From Avena insularis (taxonomy: Eukaryota; Streptophyta; Magnoliopsida; Poales; Poaceae): DNA of 64,000 nt. Each line of letters begins with the position of its first letter. Within the stretch, counting starts at the first letter, position 1. Below, piece after piece: positions 10,565 to 22,581 of this stretch. The translations under genes and the position numbers were made by a program. The notes beneath the pieces are model-generated. The model was not told the origin of the DNA. It saw only the letters and a program-made list of their open reading frames with translations, and searched no databases. The DNA lies in contig CM042694.1 in the NCBI GenBank assembly GCA_023614405.1, positions 130,515,711-130,579,710 on the forward strand, in the 5' to 3' direction.

Positions 10565-13500
10565 TTACATTATCATAATCTTCCGATAGTATTCTACTTT
10601 TGGATCTAGGACCTCTGCATCTAAGAATCCCGCAATTTCCTCTTGGATTGCTTGTATGCGATCCTTTGGTAGAAGATTGTCCCGTAACTGTTTGATCTAA
10701 TTTAAAAGAATGAGTCAACATATATGAATGAAACTAAACACAATTGATGGTAATAAAAAAAATCTAAATATTGTTTACATACTTGAAGTTGTTTTAAGTT
10801 TCTGCCCTTCTCACAGGTCGTCTGACGAATGAACTCGCAGACATAGTATCCACATAGGTTATTTCCATCTAGCTTCCTCGGACACTTTACGTTAAAAAAG
10901 TTCAATCCAAATAATAATAATTAAGCATGATAATGGTATCAAAACTAGAATCGAAGAGATGCGCGGATCTAGCTAGTAGTACTTACATTTAGTGGTTTAA
11001 ATGTAAGGTTCTCTTTCCAGGCACCCTTAGCCTTGTTGGTGAACCATTTCCAATCGCTGCCCAACAAAGAAAATGAATGAAATGAGTTATTATTATTTGA
11101 TATAAGTAAATGAACGAAAGTTGCCGATATAGTGTCATAATGACTGAAATTACCGCTGGAGCATATCCTGCATGGGTTTCCAATCCACAAGGGCTTTACG
11201 TTTAGAGTCCATGACTTGTACTACTCTATTGTCAGGTTGAATGATTAGAAGAATATAACGGAATCTGTGCATGCATAACTCATCAATTATACATTTAACA
11301 TCGAGTAAGGGAAATAGAATGTGTACAAGACAATAAAACTCACTTGAAGTTGTAAGGTAATAATATTTCCCTTTTGGTTTCTTGAAACCTTAACGCCATT
11401 ACAATTTTATCCTCTTTGTCCTTGGGACTAAATTTCATAGTAAGTTCATGAACCCAATATGGGTCAATGAACCCAATGTCATAGATCTGTCCTTTTCTGC
11501 ATTCGAGAATCTTCGGTCTGCATAATATAGTGAGTATGATTAAACATGTGATATAAACGAGGTGAGATAACTAGAGACTTAAATATTAGAGAAATAATAC
11601 TTACAGACAGTAGGCATTGACGATCGATTTGTCGAGAGAGTCTTGATTGAAAAATTGATATAGTTCAGGAAATTCAATCAGTATCTGGGCATCTCCATAC
11701 CCGTAGTGCTTGTTTCGAACTCCGATCACTATCTAGTTTGCCCCTTCCTTTGTGGCTTTAATGTACCAATTATGCAATCTTCGCATTTTTGTTGGTAGAT
11801 ACTTGACGTCCTCAGGTCTGACGAGAGGTTTCCCGTACTCGTATTTGTATGCTTCCTCAGCCATGGGGAAATCTAACTGGTCTAAGTATAGAGCAATAGT
11901 CATACCTTGAGCAGCGGACGCTTCTCCATATAGTGCAACAATTTCTGGATCATAATGCTCGTTCGCAGCTTTGCTCGACTCCACCATGGTATCGGAAATC
12001 ACTTTGAGTGGGGGGCATTCCTTGTTTTTTTGTAAACCGAGCTAGGGAACTGAATTCCTGCTCGCACTAGTGCTCTTCGACCGCACCATTGACTGATGTG
12101 ACTTGACAATAGAGCGGTCATAGTCTGATGATAGCCTTGGCTCGGGTTGATAAAGGGTCTTCAACATTTTTTGCACTTTGGCTTTTTCTTCTTTAGTGTT
12201 GGGGAACTGTGGATCTTTCTGCCACTTGAGGCTATCAAACCACTGTTGCGTTTGGGCCTTTGCGATCACCGCATTCTCCTCTTCAGTATAGTCGTAAGCT
12301 CTCTTGTGAGGAACCTTTGGTACTTTTGGTATGGGATCGGTTACTCTTTCGCTTTTGGCCCTTACCCTTTTGTACTTTTGGGAGGGGCTGAGACGGGGCG
12401 GCGAAGACGACCGTGCTAGAGACGGGTGACGCGGCGGCGAAGACGGCCTAGCTGGAGACGGGTGAGCGGTGGTGGAGACGGCGCCTGTCGTGGTGACGGC
12501 AAAGACGACTGATGCGCTAGAGACGGGTGAGGCTGGAATGAAGATGGAGTTATGCTCTGAGGATTAGATGGCCTTGGCGTCTGATTTGAAAGCATGATGT
12601 GTTCCTTTCGCCATAGAATGGTCATGTTTTTTGCTTCTCCCAGGTCAATCACATCCCCTTCACCTGCAAGGTAGTCAAACTTGAGCTGCGCGAATCCGTC
12701 CATAACTTCATCCACCGCAGCAATAGCGTAGCCCTGTGGAACCGGACAACAATGGTAAGTTGGTACTGGTCCGACTAATTGTAAGGCATAGCCAACCGCC
12801 ACCTTCATGCTTATGTTGACAACTTTCACATGCAGCTCACAATGTGTCATCTCCATGATATCATCCACTGGGTAGCGAAGAGGAGCCATCGCCAGTGCAT
12901 CATCAGCATCATCACCGGGGAGCTCCGTGGAAGCCATGTTGCTTTTTTGATTAGTGGATGGGCCGGTAGCATCGAAGGCAGTTTCGTCTACCATGTGCCA
13001 CTGAGATGGGCCGGTAGCTTGTTGGCTAAGTTTGTCAAGTTGATTCTGATGCTTCTTTAATTGTTGTTCTATTTCGCGCATCCGGTCTTTCTACTTCATT
13101 ACTTCAAGTTCCTCCCTTCCCTTTCTCCTTTGACGGCTTCTCTCGGGATATTTCTTCCTGTGGTTGTCAAAACCAATGTTCCATGGTTTGGATCCTTCTG
13201 TGCCTCGTGTTCGTCCCTCGTGTTCCTTGTTCCCAAGGGCGAGTGCGAGCTCGTCATTCTCTCTATCGGGAATGAACTCCCCATCTTCAACAACCTTTAC
13301 TGCATTTCTAATGTCTTCAATGGGTATGGGAGTTTCTTTATGTCTTATGTTATATATGCACTTCCCTTATGAGTCCAACATTCCCCCATGCCCGTAAAAC
13401 CAATTCCTTACCCGTTCGATCCAATTGTATGGCTCTGGGGTGATCCCTTTAGCTATCAGGTCGTTCTCGAGTTTCTCCCACTTAGGCTTGCTAGACTTGT

Positions 13501-14402
13501 AGCCACCTTGCCCCATAGTATGGTGATACTGCTTTTTAGCAGCATTTTGCTTATTCATTTCAGACCTTTTCTTAGCTGGCGCCGATGTCTTGTACGCCAC
13601 AAAATCAGCCCAATAGTCTTTTATCTTTGCATACGCTCCAATAGTGAAATCATGAGTCTTCTCTTTCACGACAAAGTCAAGGTGCAATCTTTTCTTCCAG
13701 TTGTTCAATTACTGGGCCATCTTCTTAAGAGCATACTCCTTGACGGCTTGCTCCATCTGTTTCTGTAGTTCCTCCTGAGTTGGAATATACTCATCTGGAG
13801 CATAGTCATATGGATACACCTCTAACGTTGGTAGGGTGAAATTAATCATGAGCTTTTTCTAAAGAGTGTCTTTGACTAAGTCAAGACATATATAGCCTCT
13901 AGATCCTTTGATGACATATTCCATTCTCTCATGGTGATCGAGACGTAGTCCCTAACAATAACTCCGCATTACCTTATAAATTTATTTGTAGCATCAATGG
14001 GAGTCTTCGGTTCACCGTCTAGGGCGACTTCTTTGATCCTGTACTCATGGTCTTCCAACTTTTTGGCTGGGCCTCGTTTAGTCTTTTTAGAAGATTTGCT
14101 CGATCCAGAGGGCTAAAAGAAGAAAGAGCGTTAATATATATGTATATAGACAACATAAGCTTAATTTATTAATATATATGCACCTCGACGGCTTCTCTCT
14201 CGCCAGCTTCTCCCTCGCCAGAGCCGTCTGTTCGGCCAAAACCCGTATCTCCCTCATCGGAGTTGTTCAGATATAACGAGGTGACATCGTTATCGATATG
14301 TCCTCCCTCGTTGATCATATCCTCAAGCGCCATTTCCTTTTCTTCGTCTCTGGGTTCCATATTTTTGCAAAAGGGGAAAAGAGGATGATTCGAAGCGGCC
14401 AA
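10565..14402 (-). pseudogene. CACTA second gene: Ulp1-like (C48) protease with transposase-24-like N-terminus
   Basis: Multi-exon minus-strand gene typical of Triticeae CACTA elements. In order: an acidic N-terminus (14402-14169); a Transposase_24-like region (KRLHLDFV, YHHTMGQGGYKSSKPKW, 13708-13367); a linker with a DUF8039-like segment (VGYALQLVGPVPTYHC, 12830-12600); a central region (12269-11733); and an Ulp1 C-terminus in short exons (GFIDPYWVHEL, YILLIIQPDN, KALVDWKPMQDML, NLCGYYVCEFIR, LPKDRIQAIQEEIAGFL), ending at a stop at 10565-10567. The nucleophile Cys context NLCGYY is present. The place where a catalytic His is expected, before YILL, reads Arg if the AA/GTGAGT splice is right. 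In-frame TAG stops at 12042-12044 and 11733-11735 break it. In other systems such proteins aid transposition or SUMO removal; the role here is inferred. Confidence 0.75.
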
Positions 14403-14466
14403 GCGAGGAGGTTAGGTAGGCGTGGTTTGACGGGCTAGGGATGTAAACCATAATTCAAAGAAACCC

Positions 14467-14790
14467 TAATATATGGCGTGCGTTTCCGCGCCCGTCCATC
14501 GTCCCTATATGGCGCGCGTTGCCGCGCCCATCCACCATCCCTATATGGCGCGTGTTGCCGCGCCCGTCCATCATCCCTATATGGCGCGCGTTGCCGCGCC
14601 CGTCCATCGTCCATATATGGCGCGCGTTGCCGCGCCCGTCCATCGTCCCTATATGGCGCGTGTTGCTACGCCCGTCCATCGTCCCTATATGGCGTGCGTT
14701 GTCGCGTTTGCCCATCGTCCCTATATATGGCGCGCGTTGCCGCGCCCATCCATCGTCCCTATATGGCGTTGATTTCCGCGCCCATCCCTA
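14467..14790. repeat. Tandem array, nine 36-bp units
   Basis: The word TATATGGCG recurs at about 14470, 14506, 14542, 14578, 14614, 14650, 14686, 14724 and 14760. The unit is CCCTATATGGCGCGCG then TTGCCGCGCCCGTCCATCGT. It is CpG-rich with a TATA-like word in every unit, and lies just upstream (minus sense) of the second CACTA gene. Because 36 is a multiple of 3, ORFs of 12-residue repeats appear in several frames on both strands; I do not regard them as genes. Confidence 0.95.
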
Positions 14791-14892
14791 ACCTCAAACG
14801 TCGGTGGGATCATATAACTCCAAGGGGAAAGCAGTAACTCCGAAACCCGCAAACCCGACGGGACCTAGCCCCGAACCCGGAGGGTACCATCC

Positions 14893-14996
14893 CTACTACT
14901 ACTACTAACTACTACTACTACTACTAACTAACTACTACTACTACCCTAATACTACTAACTACTACTACTAACTAACTAACTACTAGGCAATGCTAG
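14893..14996. repeat. CTA/ACTA microsatellite
   Basis: Irregular runs of CTACTA and ACTAACTA. A second, similar block lies at about 15427-15540, so the pair brackets a GC-rich segment of about 430 bp. Confidence 0.92.
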
Positions 14997-15426
14997 CTTA
15001 TGGTCACCCGTCGGTACGGTCGAAATTCTGACAGGTATTGTAGCACTATCGGAACAAGCCGCACCGGAGAGAGGAAAAAATAGAAGAGGGTGATCGCTGC
15101 CGCCTCTCCGGCCCCGCAGCCACTGCCGACCTCTCCACCTGCCCCCACTTGTCCGCCCTCGCAGCCATCGCCTGCCACCGCCTCCCGCGGCCGGCGGTGC
15201 TCCCGCGACCGCCTCGCCGCCCCATCCTCCTCCAAGCTCCACCTCCATCGATTTGCCGCCACCCCGGCCATCCCTCTAAGCTCTTCCTCCACCACGTTCG
15301 TCTCCAGCACTAGCGACCTGCACCACCACCCCCCGGTTAAGTTTCCTCCTCACCTACGTTGGTGCCGCGACGTCACCGACTCCGGTGAGGTGGACTTTCC
15401 TCCCTAGTCTCTCTTTATCTATTTTC
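14997..15426. other. GC-rich segment between two CTA microsatellites
   Basis: GC-rich, Pro/Ala-coding in several frames on both strands. It could be a captured exon or 5' leader, but I recognise no protein and see no clear splice or start that picks one frame. Confidence 0.4.
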
Positions 15427-15540
15427 TACTACTAACTAACTAACTACTACTAACTAATTAATAACTACTACTACCCTAATACTAGTAATTAACTACTATA
15501 CTACTAACCAACTACTACTAACTAACTAGTACTGCTAGTA
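15427..15540. repeat. CTA/ACTA microsatellite, second block
   Basis: Same irregular ACTAACTA/CTACTA composition as 14893-14996, including the shared phrase CTACTACCCTAATACTA. The two blocks may be a duplicated pair rather than independent expansions. Confidence 0.9.
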
Positions 15541-15870
15541 ATGGAGGCGGGGTGGCGTACCTCCCTGGGACGGTGCGGGGGATCGGCGGCGTGGCGCGGA
15601 GACGGCGGCACGGGGACGGCAAGGGGTCTGTGGCACGGGGACGACGGCGCAGGGATGGCGCGCGCGGGGGACGGTGCTCCCTGACGGCGCGGGCGGCGGC
15701 GGGGAAGCGACGACGCATGGAGGCTGGCGGTGGGGCGGTGGTTGGGCAGCCTGACGGCATGCGTGGAGGTCCTCGTGGGCGGCGGTGGCTTTGCTAGCTC
15801 CTGCTCTATTCGATTGCGTGAAAGGAGAAGGATGGGGAAGAAGGGGCGCCGCGCGGTTATATAGGAAGGG
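15541..15870 (-). promoter_or_regulatory. GC-rich leader with minus-strand TATA box (15857-15863)
   Basis: Minus strand: TATATAA at 15863-15857 lies directly after a subterminal-type repeat block, then a GC-rich leader. This is the same order (repeats, TATA, leader) seen at the transposase end of the element. It may be the promoter of the second gene. The homologous outer block is at 1853-2085. The ORFs here (Pro/Arg-rich) are not recognised. Confidence 0.45.
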
Positions 15871-16035
15871 CCTCTCGTCCCGGTTGAAGCCACCAACTGG
15901 GACGTAAAGGCCAAACGTCCCGGTTGGTGCCTCCAACCAGGACGAAAGGCCAGAGCATACGTCCCAGTTGGAGCCACCAACTGGGACGTATGATTGCCAC
16001 CAAAGGGGACCTTTAGTCCCGGTTGGTGGCAAGTC
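15871..16035. repeat. Internal subterminal-type repeats (inner CACTA)
   Basis: Inverted TCCCGGTTG(A/G) / CCAAC(T/C)(G/A)GGA pairs matching the outer block at 2088-2275. Confidence 0.75.
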
Positions 16036-16417
16036 CTTTTTTCAAAAGTTTTTCAAACTTTTCAGATGTTCCCGCCTTATTTCTTATTTCTTATTTAGGT
16101 GTTCACATTTGAAATGATTTGAATTTGAAAAAACTTTCTGTCTTGTAAAATAATTATTCAAACTATTAAATTTGAAATGGTTTAAATTTAAATTTGAAAA
16201 CACTTTCCACATGAAAAGTGTTTGAATTTGAAGACACTTTCAACATGAAAAGTGTTTGAATTTGAATAACTAATGTAGAACCATTTTCTGTCTCCTAAAC
16301 TAATTCTTCAAACTATTTTCCATTTAGCCAATTTCAAATAAAAATGCATTACAAAATGAAAACAGTGGATCTCTCGACAATCTTGGGTACACAAACGAAC
16401 CATTCGTCCTAGCCAAT
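16036..16417. other. AT-rich spacer, no gene seen
   Basis: Repeated TTTGAATTTGAAAAC and ACATGAAAAGTG words form a short imperfect direct repeat near 16190-16265. It matches 2276-2500 of the outer copy. No coding signal. Confidence 0.5.
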
Positions 16418-17165
16418 GGATTTTGTCATAATCATATCTAGACCTATAGTACATAGCTTCAGGGTCATCTTCCGAATCATCTTCGTCATCGTTGCTATGG
16501 CATATTCCAGGGGTCCTCAACCCTTCCCCGACTTGTTTAGGGGGGAACCGGGGACCATGAACCATGACATATTTCGGGGGCACCTGCCATTCCGGCCTCG
16601 GATGCACGACGCGGAGGGGGGAGGAGGATCCCGTATGACGATGCCAGAACGCCTGCAGCCTTCACCACAACCACCCTTATTGTGGCTTTGCGGCGGGGTG
16701 CAAGTGTGGGTACCGCAGGCAAGGATGATCTCCCTCAGCGATGTAGCGCATCACACCGGCGATAGTCCGATTCGCCCAGCAAAGGGGATGACCGGTTTCA
16801 TTGTGGTTCACCAGGGGCGGGCCGTCACCCTCATACCTAGCGAGCTCCCTTTCCTGCTAGTTAGCGAAGAAGGCATTCCAGGTGTCGTAGTTGTCAGGAT
16901 CCCAATGGGGATCCATCCGCTGCTCCAACGTGAGCTCTAGGTAGAAGTGGTTCGTGATGGCCGCCTGGTGGGCGGAACCTTGAGGCACAGGAGGGACATG
17001 AACTCCTCCAACGCTCAGCATCCTGTCAGTGGGCACCCGGTAGCCCGGCGGGCATGGGTAGCTGGAGGCGCACAGTGCCTCGGTCTCTTCAAGTGTGAGA
17101 ATGGCCCAGTATGCGGTGTCCATTGTTGAGAGATGAAGGTGTGGATGTGTGGATAGCCACGGCAT
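16418..17165 (-). pseudogene. CACTA-internal hypothetical gene remnant (inner copy)
   Basis: Better preserved than the outer homologue. From a Met near 17124 the minus strand reads about 88 residues (MDTAYWAILTLEETEALC, PPGYRVPTDRM, PPVPQGSAHQAAITNHFYLE, DPHWDPDNYDTWNAFF) to a stop at about 16857. After the stop and a frame change it continues recognisably (NETGHPL, YIAEGDHPCLRYPH, SNDDEDDSEDDPEAMYYRSRYDYD). Function unknown. A TATA-like CTATATC lies about 55 bp upstream on the minus strand, next to the 101-bp array, so it may have had its own promoter. Confidence 0.6.
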
Positions 17166-17224
17166 GGTCAGCCTAGATATAGTGGTAAAGGGCAGGAAAA
17201 CAAAGTAGGAAGCGATGGGAAATG

Positions 17225-17580
17225 GCGAGAAATATCTTTAGTCCCAGTTAGTGCCTCCAACCGGGACTAAAAGACCCGGTTAGAGGAAAAGGGCAGGAAA
17301 GCATTGCGGGAAGCTGTGGGAAATGGCGGGAAATATCTTTAGTCCTGGTTAGTGGCTCCAACTGGGACTAAAAGACCCGATTAGAGGAAAAGGGCGGGAA
17401 AGCATAGCGGAAAGCGGTGGAAAATGGCGGGAAATATCTTCAGTCCTGGTTAGTGGCTACAACTGGGACTAAAAGACCCGGTTAGAGGAAAAGGGCAGGA
17501 AAAGCATAGCAGGAAGCGGTGGGAAATGGCGGGAAATATCTTTAGTCCCGGTTAGTGCCTCCAACCGGGACTATCGAGAA
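17225..17580. repeat. Tandem array, four 101-bp units
   Basis: AAATATCTT(T/C)AGTCC recurs at about 17230, 17331, 17432 and 17533. The unit has the same hairpin plus G-rich composition as the five-unit outer array at 3310-3770. Confidence 0.88.
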
Positions 17581-17705
17581 GAGTGTCGACATTATGTCGT
17601 GAGTGTCGACACTATGTTGTGTTTCTTAATCCATAAATAGGCATATTTGTGAAGTTATCAAACACAAACATGATGTTGTGTGAGAGCAGAGACACCAATA
17701 TGCCA
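17581..17705. other. Conserved CACTA interior flanking the Copia insertion
   Basis: GTCGACATTATGTCG / GTGTCGACACTATG words and a CATAAATAGGCAT TATA-like site, shared with 3765-3885 of the outer copy. No gene. Confidence 0.5.
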
Positions 17706-17710
17706 GTTTG

Positions 17711-19243
17711 TGAAGGAGTTATGCCCTAGAGGCAAATAATAAAGTGTATTATTTAATATATCTCCTATATGTTAATAATATGTTTCATACTGTGTTATAA
17801 CTATGTTAATACGAAGCGGTAATACACGTGTGCTATGTAAACAAACCGTGTCTCTAGTTACCTCTAGCGAACTAGTTCATTGGTCATCAGGATGGTCTAA
17901 GTTTCAAGATCATGGGCATTTATGCCAACTGACAATGAGGTCATGTTATTAGTTGAATAACAGAGGTAATGAAAATCACCATTCCGGAAGAAGCTTTGAT
18001 GGTTATCAAGAATCATCTCGTAAAAGGGTGATAAAAAAGATGCCACTCAGGTTTTCCGAAGGGATGCGTAGAGGAGTACATATCAAGACCAGGATTTGTC
18101 TAGTCCATGTAACGGACAGATACATGTGGCCATCTTGGTGACGTTGCATTAATGAATCTTGCAAGCATGTGACTAGGTCACGGAATGCAACGACATGAGA
18201 ACGAGAAAACAAGTTCATCGGTAACGAGATCGAACTAAGGTATGGAGATACCGAAGATCAAGTCTCGGATGAACTAGGTATCGAATAACAAAGGGAACGG
18301 GAAACAACTATCTCATGGTTCGAGCGATTGTATTCGTGAAACGCACGGGGGTCACATGGCCATCTAGGTCCCTCTGTTGATCATTGATGTGAGAGTAGTC
18401 TCAATCATGTTCGGAGTGTTTCTGAACCAAAGGATGTCACGCTTAAGGGTAGGGACGCTTAGGGTAGATGAGGTATCATAAGATAAATAGAGAGAGAAAC
18501 CGGAATAGTTCCGGGTAACATCCGATGGAGATCGGAAGGGGTCCGGAAGGTGTTTCAGAGTAAAGGAATAATATAATATGTGTATTTGAATGTTAATTGG
18601 AGAATTAATATTAAATATGTATTTTATTTTATTATTAAAGGCATCCTAATGCTAATGGGCCTTACCAGAAGGGAGGCCCAATAGGGCATGGCGCCTAGGG
18701 AGTGGGGGCCAGCCAGCCTAGGCTTGGTGGGCCGCCCCAATGGGGCCCACCTAGGGCCGGCGGCTGCCCCTAGGTGGCTAGCGGGTGTTTGGTTTAGTCC
18801 CACACCGCCTGGCCCCTAGGTGGTGCGCCCCCTCCCACTATATATAGGGCTCTCCCTTCCCCCTTTGGAATCATCCCATTCCCTCTCATTCTCTCTCTCA
18901 TCCATTGAGGACTTCTCCGTAATATTGGGGAGGACCTCGTGGGTGAGTTCTCCACCTTCACACCACCGTCCTGTGATCTGCGATCCGGCATCTACTTCTT
19001 CCGCTGCTCGGCTGGATTGCAGTCCGGTTGACGCCTCCTACACCGGACGTGTGACGAACTTCGGAGGCACCACACTTGGGGTGCTGCTCGTGTTCATGAA
19101 TATACGCCTTCTTGCGTAAGGTGTGCCTCGGTCTTCAAAGGTATGAATACCGTATCCCTTCTCTGTTACTTATGTCTACATAGTATAGATCCTGGTATTA
19201 GTGTTCGAGTAGATAGAATTTTTTTCTGCTACGGAACCCATCA
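17711..19243 (+). repeat. Copia 5' LTR (1,533 bp)
   Basis: Starts TGAAGGAGTTATGCCC and ends GGAACCCATCA. TATATATAGGG near 18838-18848 is the likely promoter. It is 105 bp shorter than the 3' LTR because a segment matching about 24482-24590 is missing after TTGAATAACA. Confidence 0.93.
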
Positions 19244-19244
19244 G

Positions 19245-19256
19245 TGGTATCAGAGC
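19245..19256 (+). other. Copia primer-binding site (initiator tRNA-Met)
   Basis: TGGTATCAGAGC one base after the LTR end, complementary to the 3' end of plant initiator tRNA-Met, the standard primer of Copia elements. Confidence 0.95.
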
Positions 19257-20216
19257 GGGTCTATGGGTAGACATGTCATACGGATAGAACACATAGCAAT
19301 ATGTGGGAATTGATTCTCTAGTTGCTACCTTTTTAATGTTATTGTTCATATCGCGACATTGTTTGATGAAGCGGCCCCCAACCAACCTCATGTGGTGATT
19401 CACGAGACTAGTCCACAAATCAAAGTGGCTTAGGGGGGTGTCTGTCTCTCTACAGTAGTTGATATGGCATTGAAACTGGAGGGCCCTGAAAAGAGAAGAA
19501 GAACGGTAATCATTGAATCCATGTTGTGGCTCGACGTTCGTAGGTGGGAAGGGGTTCTACTGCGAAAGCCCTAAAGCCGCGTAAAACATGCAGTAGATAA
19601 TATAGAAGCGTCTATCTTTATTATTGCATAGGGGCAAGTATTATAACGTGGCAATGACAAGTTTGTGAAACTCTCATTGAAGCTATTGATGATGATCATA
19701 AAGCTATAACCATGTCATAACACTTTACTTTTGAAGTATTACTCATTATGCTGGTATACTTATATTAGACGGTAGCATAATGAGATAATCCCTCATAGTA
19801 TTCCAATTATCGTATTCCCCCTGTGTGTGCACCACCAAGAAAGTTCTTCGGTATGAGGCACCCTGCGGTGAGTAGGGGCCAGACATATCTATGTTCGCAT
19901 AAAGTGGGTGCAAGCCATGTTGCACTGCGAATACACACGAGTTGGAACTGGCGAGCCTAGCATGTGTAGACATGGCCTCGGAATACAAGAGACCGAAAGG
20001 TCGAGCATGAATCACATGGTTGATGTGATCGACATTAGGGAATGTCCACCTTTGATACTGCACTGATGGCCGTGACAATCGGGGGAGGTGCAGGGGATAA
20101 GGATCATGTGATCACTGAACGAGTAGAGGGATGTTCGTTTAAGTGGGAGTTCTTTTAATCAAAACTTGAACTCATTATTATGAACATAGTCTAAACACTT
20201 TGCAAATCCTTTGTAG

Positions 20217-21350
20217 ATGTATCGCCCACCCACCTTCAACCTTAGCACTTTCCTTGAGAAGGACAAGATGAAAACTGATGGAACCAACTTCACCGCATGG
20301 TTCCGCAATCTTAGGATCCTCCTAGTCCCCTACAAGTTGACTTATGTCATCGAGGCTGAGCTTCCGGCTGCCTGCAGATTCCGCCTCCCAGGACGAAAAG
20401 AATTTTTGGCAATCCAAGGAGGACAATTTCTCCTTCATCCAGAGTGGAATGCTCTATGCCATGGAGCCGGAGCTTTAAAAGCGTTTTGAGAAGATGAATG
20501 CCTTTGAGATCATTGAGGATCTCAAGGCTGTCTTTGCTCCACAGGCTCGTGCAGAGAGGTATGATGCTTCCGAGCTCTTCTTCTCTGCCAAAATGGAAGC
20601 GCACAACAGTATTAGTAAGCACGTGGTCAAAATGTCTGGCTACGCTAAGCGCTTAAACGCCCTGGATTGCAAAATCCCGGAGGAGCTCACAATTGATAGG
20701 GTGTTGCACTCGCTGCCCCTAGCTATAAGAGCTTTGTGATGAACTACAACATGCAAGGGATGACTAAGACCCTTGCTGAGGTGTTCGCCATGCTCAAAAC
20801 TGCTGATGTTGAAATCAAGAAGGAGCACACGGTGTTGATGGTCAACAAGACTACCAACTTTAAGAAACCGGGGCAAAAGAGGAAAGGCAAAGGTAAGAAG
20901 TCTAAGAGGGATGGCAGGTTTGTTCCCAGCACCTCAAAGACTGCCAAGCCTGGCCCTAAGCCCGGCACTTCATGCTTCTACTGCAAAGGGGATGGGCACT
21001 GGAAACACAACTGCCCCAAGTACCTTGAAGACAAGCGAGCTGGTAAGATAGCCACCCCGGACAAAGGTATATATGATATACATGTTATTGATGTATTCCT
21101 ACAAGCGCCAGGAGTAACACCTGGGTATGATACCGGATCTATTGCTCACATTTGTAACTCTCAGCAGGATCTGCAGAGTAGGAGGCGCCTGAGGAAGGAT
21201 GAGGTGACGATGCGTGTCGGCAATGGTTGGAGAGTCGAAGTGATGGCTGTCGGCACCCTGCATCTCCGTCTACCGTCAGGATTATTGTTGGTTTTGAATA
21301 AATGCTATTATGTACCCGCATTGAGTATGAATATTGTGAGTGGGTCTTGA
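20217..21350 (+). pseudogene. Copia gag and protease region, frameshifted
   Basis: Starts at ATG 20217 (FNLSTFLEKDKMKTDGTNF, TAWFRNLRI). It changes frame near 20370, has a stop near 20476, resumes as MNAFEIIEDLKAVFAPQ, changes frame again near 20715 where a C run is one base short, and continues to a CCHC zinc knuckle (CFYCKGDGHWKHNC, near 20970). The aspartic protease motif is YDTGSIAHICNS (near 21130). The products would be the capsid/nucleocapsid and protease of the element. Confidence 0.85.
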
Positions 21351-22581
21351 TTGTTGCAAGACCATTATTCGTTTAAATCAGGAACAAATGGTTGTTCAGT
21401 TTATATGTGATGCTTTCTATGTTCATGCTCCTGTGTGTGATGGTTTATTCTTACTTGATCTTGATTGTGAGACACACATCCATAGTGTTGATGCTAAATG
21501 TTGTAAGCACAGTGACGATAATTCCATGTTCATGTGGCATTGTCGTCTTGGTCACATTGGCATAAAGCGCATGAAGAAGCTTCATTCAGAAGGGCTTCTT
21601 GGATCATGGGATTTTGAATCCCTTGATACATGTGAGCCATGCCTCATGGGCAAGATGACTAGGACACCATTCTCCGGAATACTGGAGAGAGCTATAGACC
21701 TACTTGGGATCATACTTACGGATGTATGTGGACCAATGAGTGTCTCAACATGCAATGGTTATCGTTACTTTGTTACCTTTATTAAGGACTTAAGCAGATA
21801 TGGATATATCTACTTAATGAAGCACAAGTCTGAAACTTTTGAAAAGTTCAAGGAATTTCAGAAAGAAGTAGAGAATCAACTTAACAAGAAAATCAAGCAC
21901 CTTCGATCAGATCGAGGAGGCAAGTATTTGAGTTATGAGTTTAACATGCACTTAAAGGACTGTGGGATTGTCCCACAGCTTACGCCAGCCGGAACACCAC
22001 ATTGTAATGGTGTGTCAGAATGTCGTAACCGAACCCTATTGGATAGTGTACGGTCCATGATGTCTTTAACTGATTTGTCTATGTCTTTTTGGGGATACGC
22101 GTTAGAAACTGCCGCTTTTATTTTAAACCGAGCACCATCCAAATCCGTGGAGACAACCCCATATGAGATATGGCATGGCAAGAAGCCAATGTTGTCATTT
22201 CTGAAAGTTTGGGGACGTGAGGCTTACGTCGAGAAACTACAGCCTGACAAACTCGAACCCAAATCGGAAAAATGCATCTTTGTAGGATATCCAAGGGAAA
22301 CCATTGGATATACTTTCTACAACCAAGCCAAGGGCAAAACGTTTGTCGCAAGAACCGACACCTTTCTCAAGAAAGAGTTTCTTGCAAAAGGAGTGAGTGG
22401 AAGGAAAATTGAGTTAGATGAAATTGTTGACCCTTCTCTCCAAATTCCGAGTAGCGCAATGGAAGCTGTTCTGAAACCGCTCTCCAACATGGAGGAAGAG
22501 CCCATTGATGATGATCAAAACAATGATGTCGAGACTCCTGAGGTTCGCAGGTCTAGAAGGGTTCGTGCCACTCCTGATTAG
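21340..22581 (+). pseudogene. Copia integrase region
   Basis: A 413-codon open stretch containing the GAG-pre-integrase motif (MWHCRLGHIGIKRM, with CEPCLMGKM) and the integrase core. The D-D-E residues are visible in LTDVCGPMS, LRSDRGGKYLS and GVSECRNRTLLD. It ends at TAG 22579-22581, where the family normally continues into reverse transcriptase, so the polyprotein is truncated. Confidence 0.87.

Noticed and set aside
14467..14790. Possible CRISPR array
   Set aside because: The units are contiguous with no unique spacers, and the DNA is plant nuclear sequence.
14455..14837. Four overlapping repetitive ORFs on both strands
   Set aside because: They exist only because a 36-bp repeat keeps frames open. 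There is no domain and no splice or start support.
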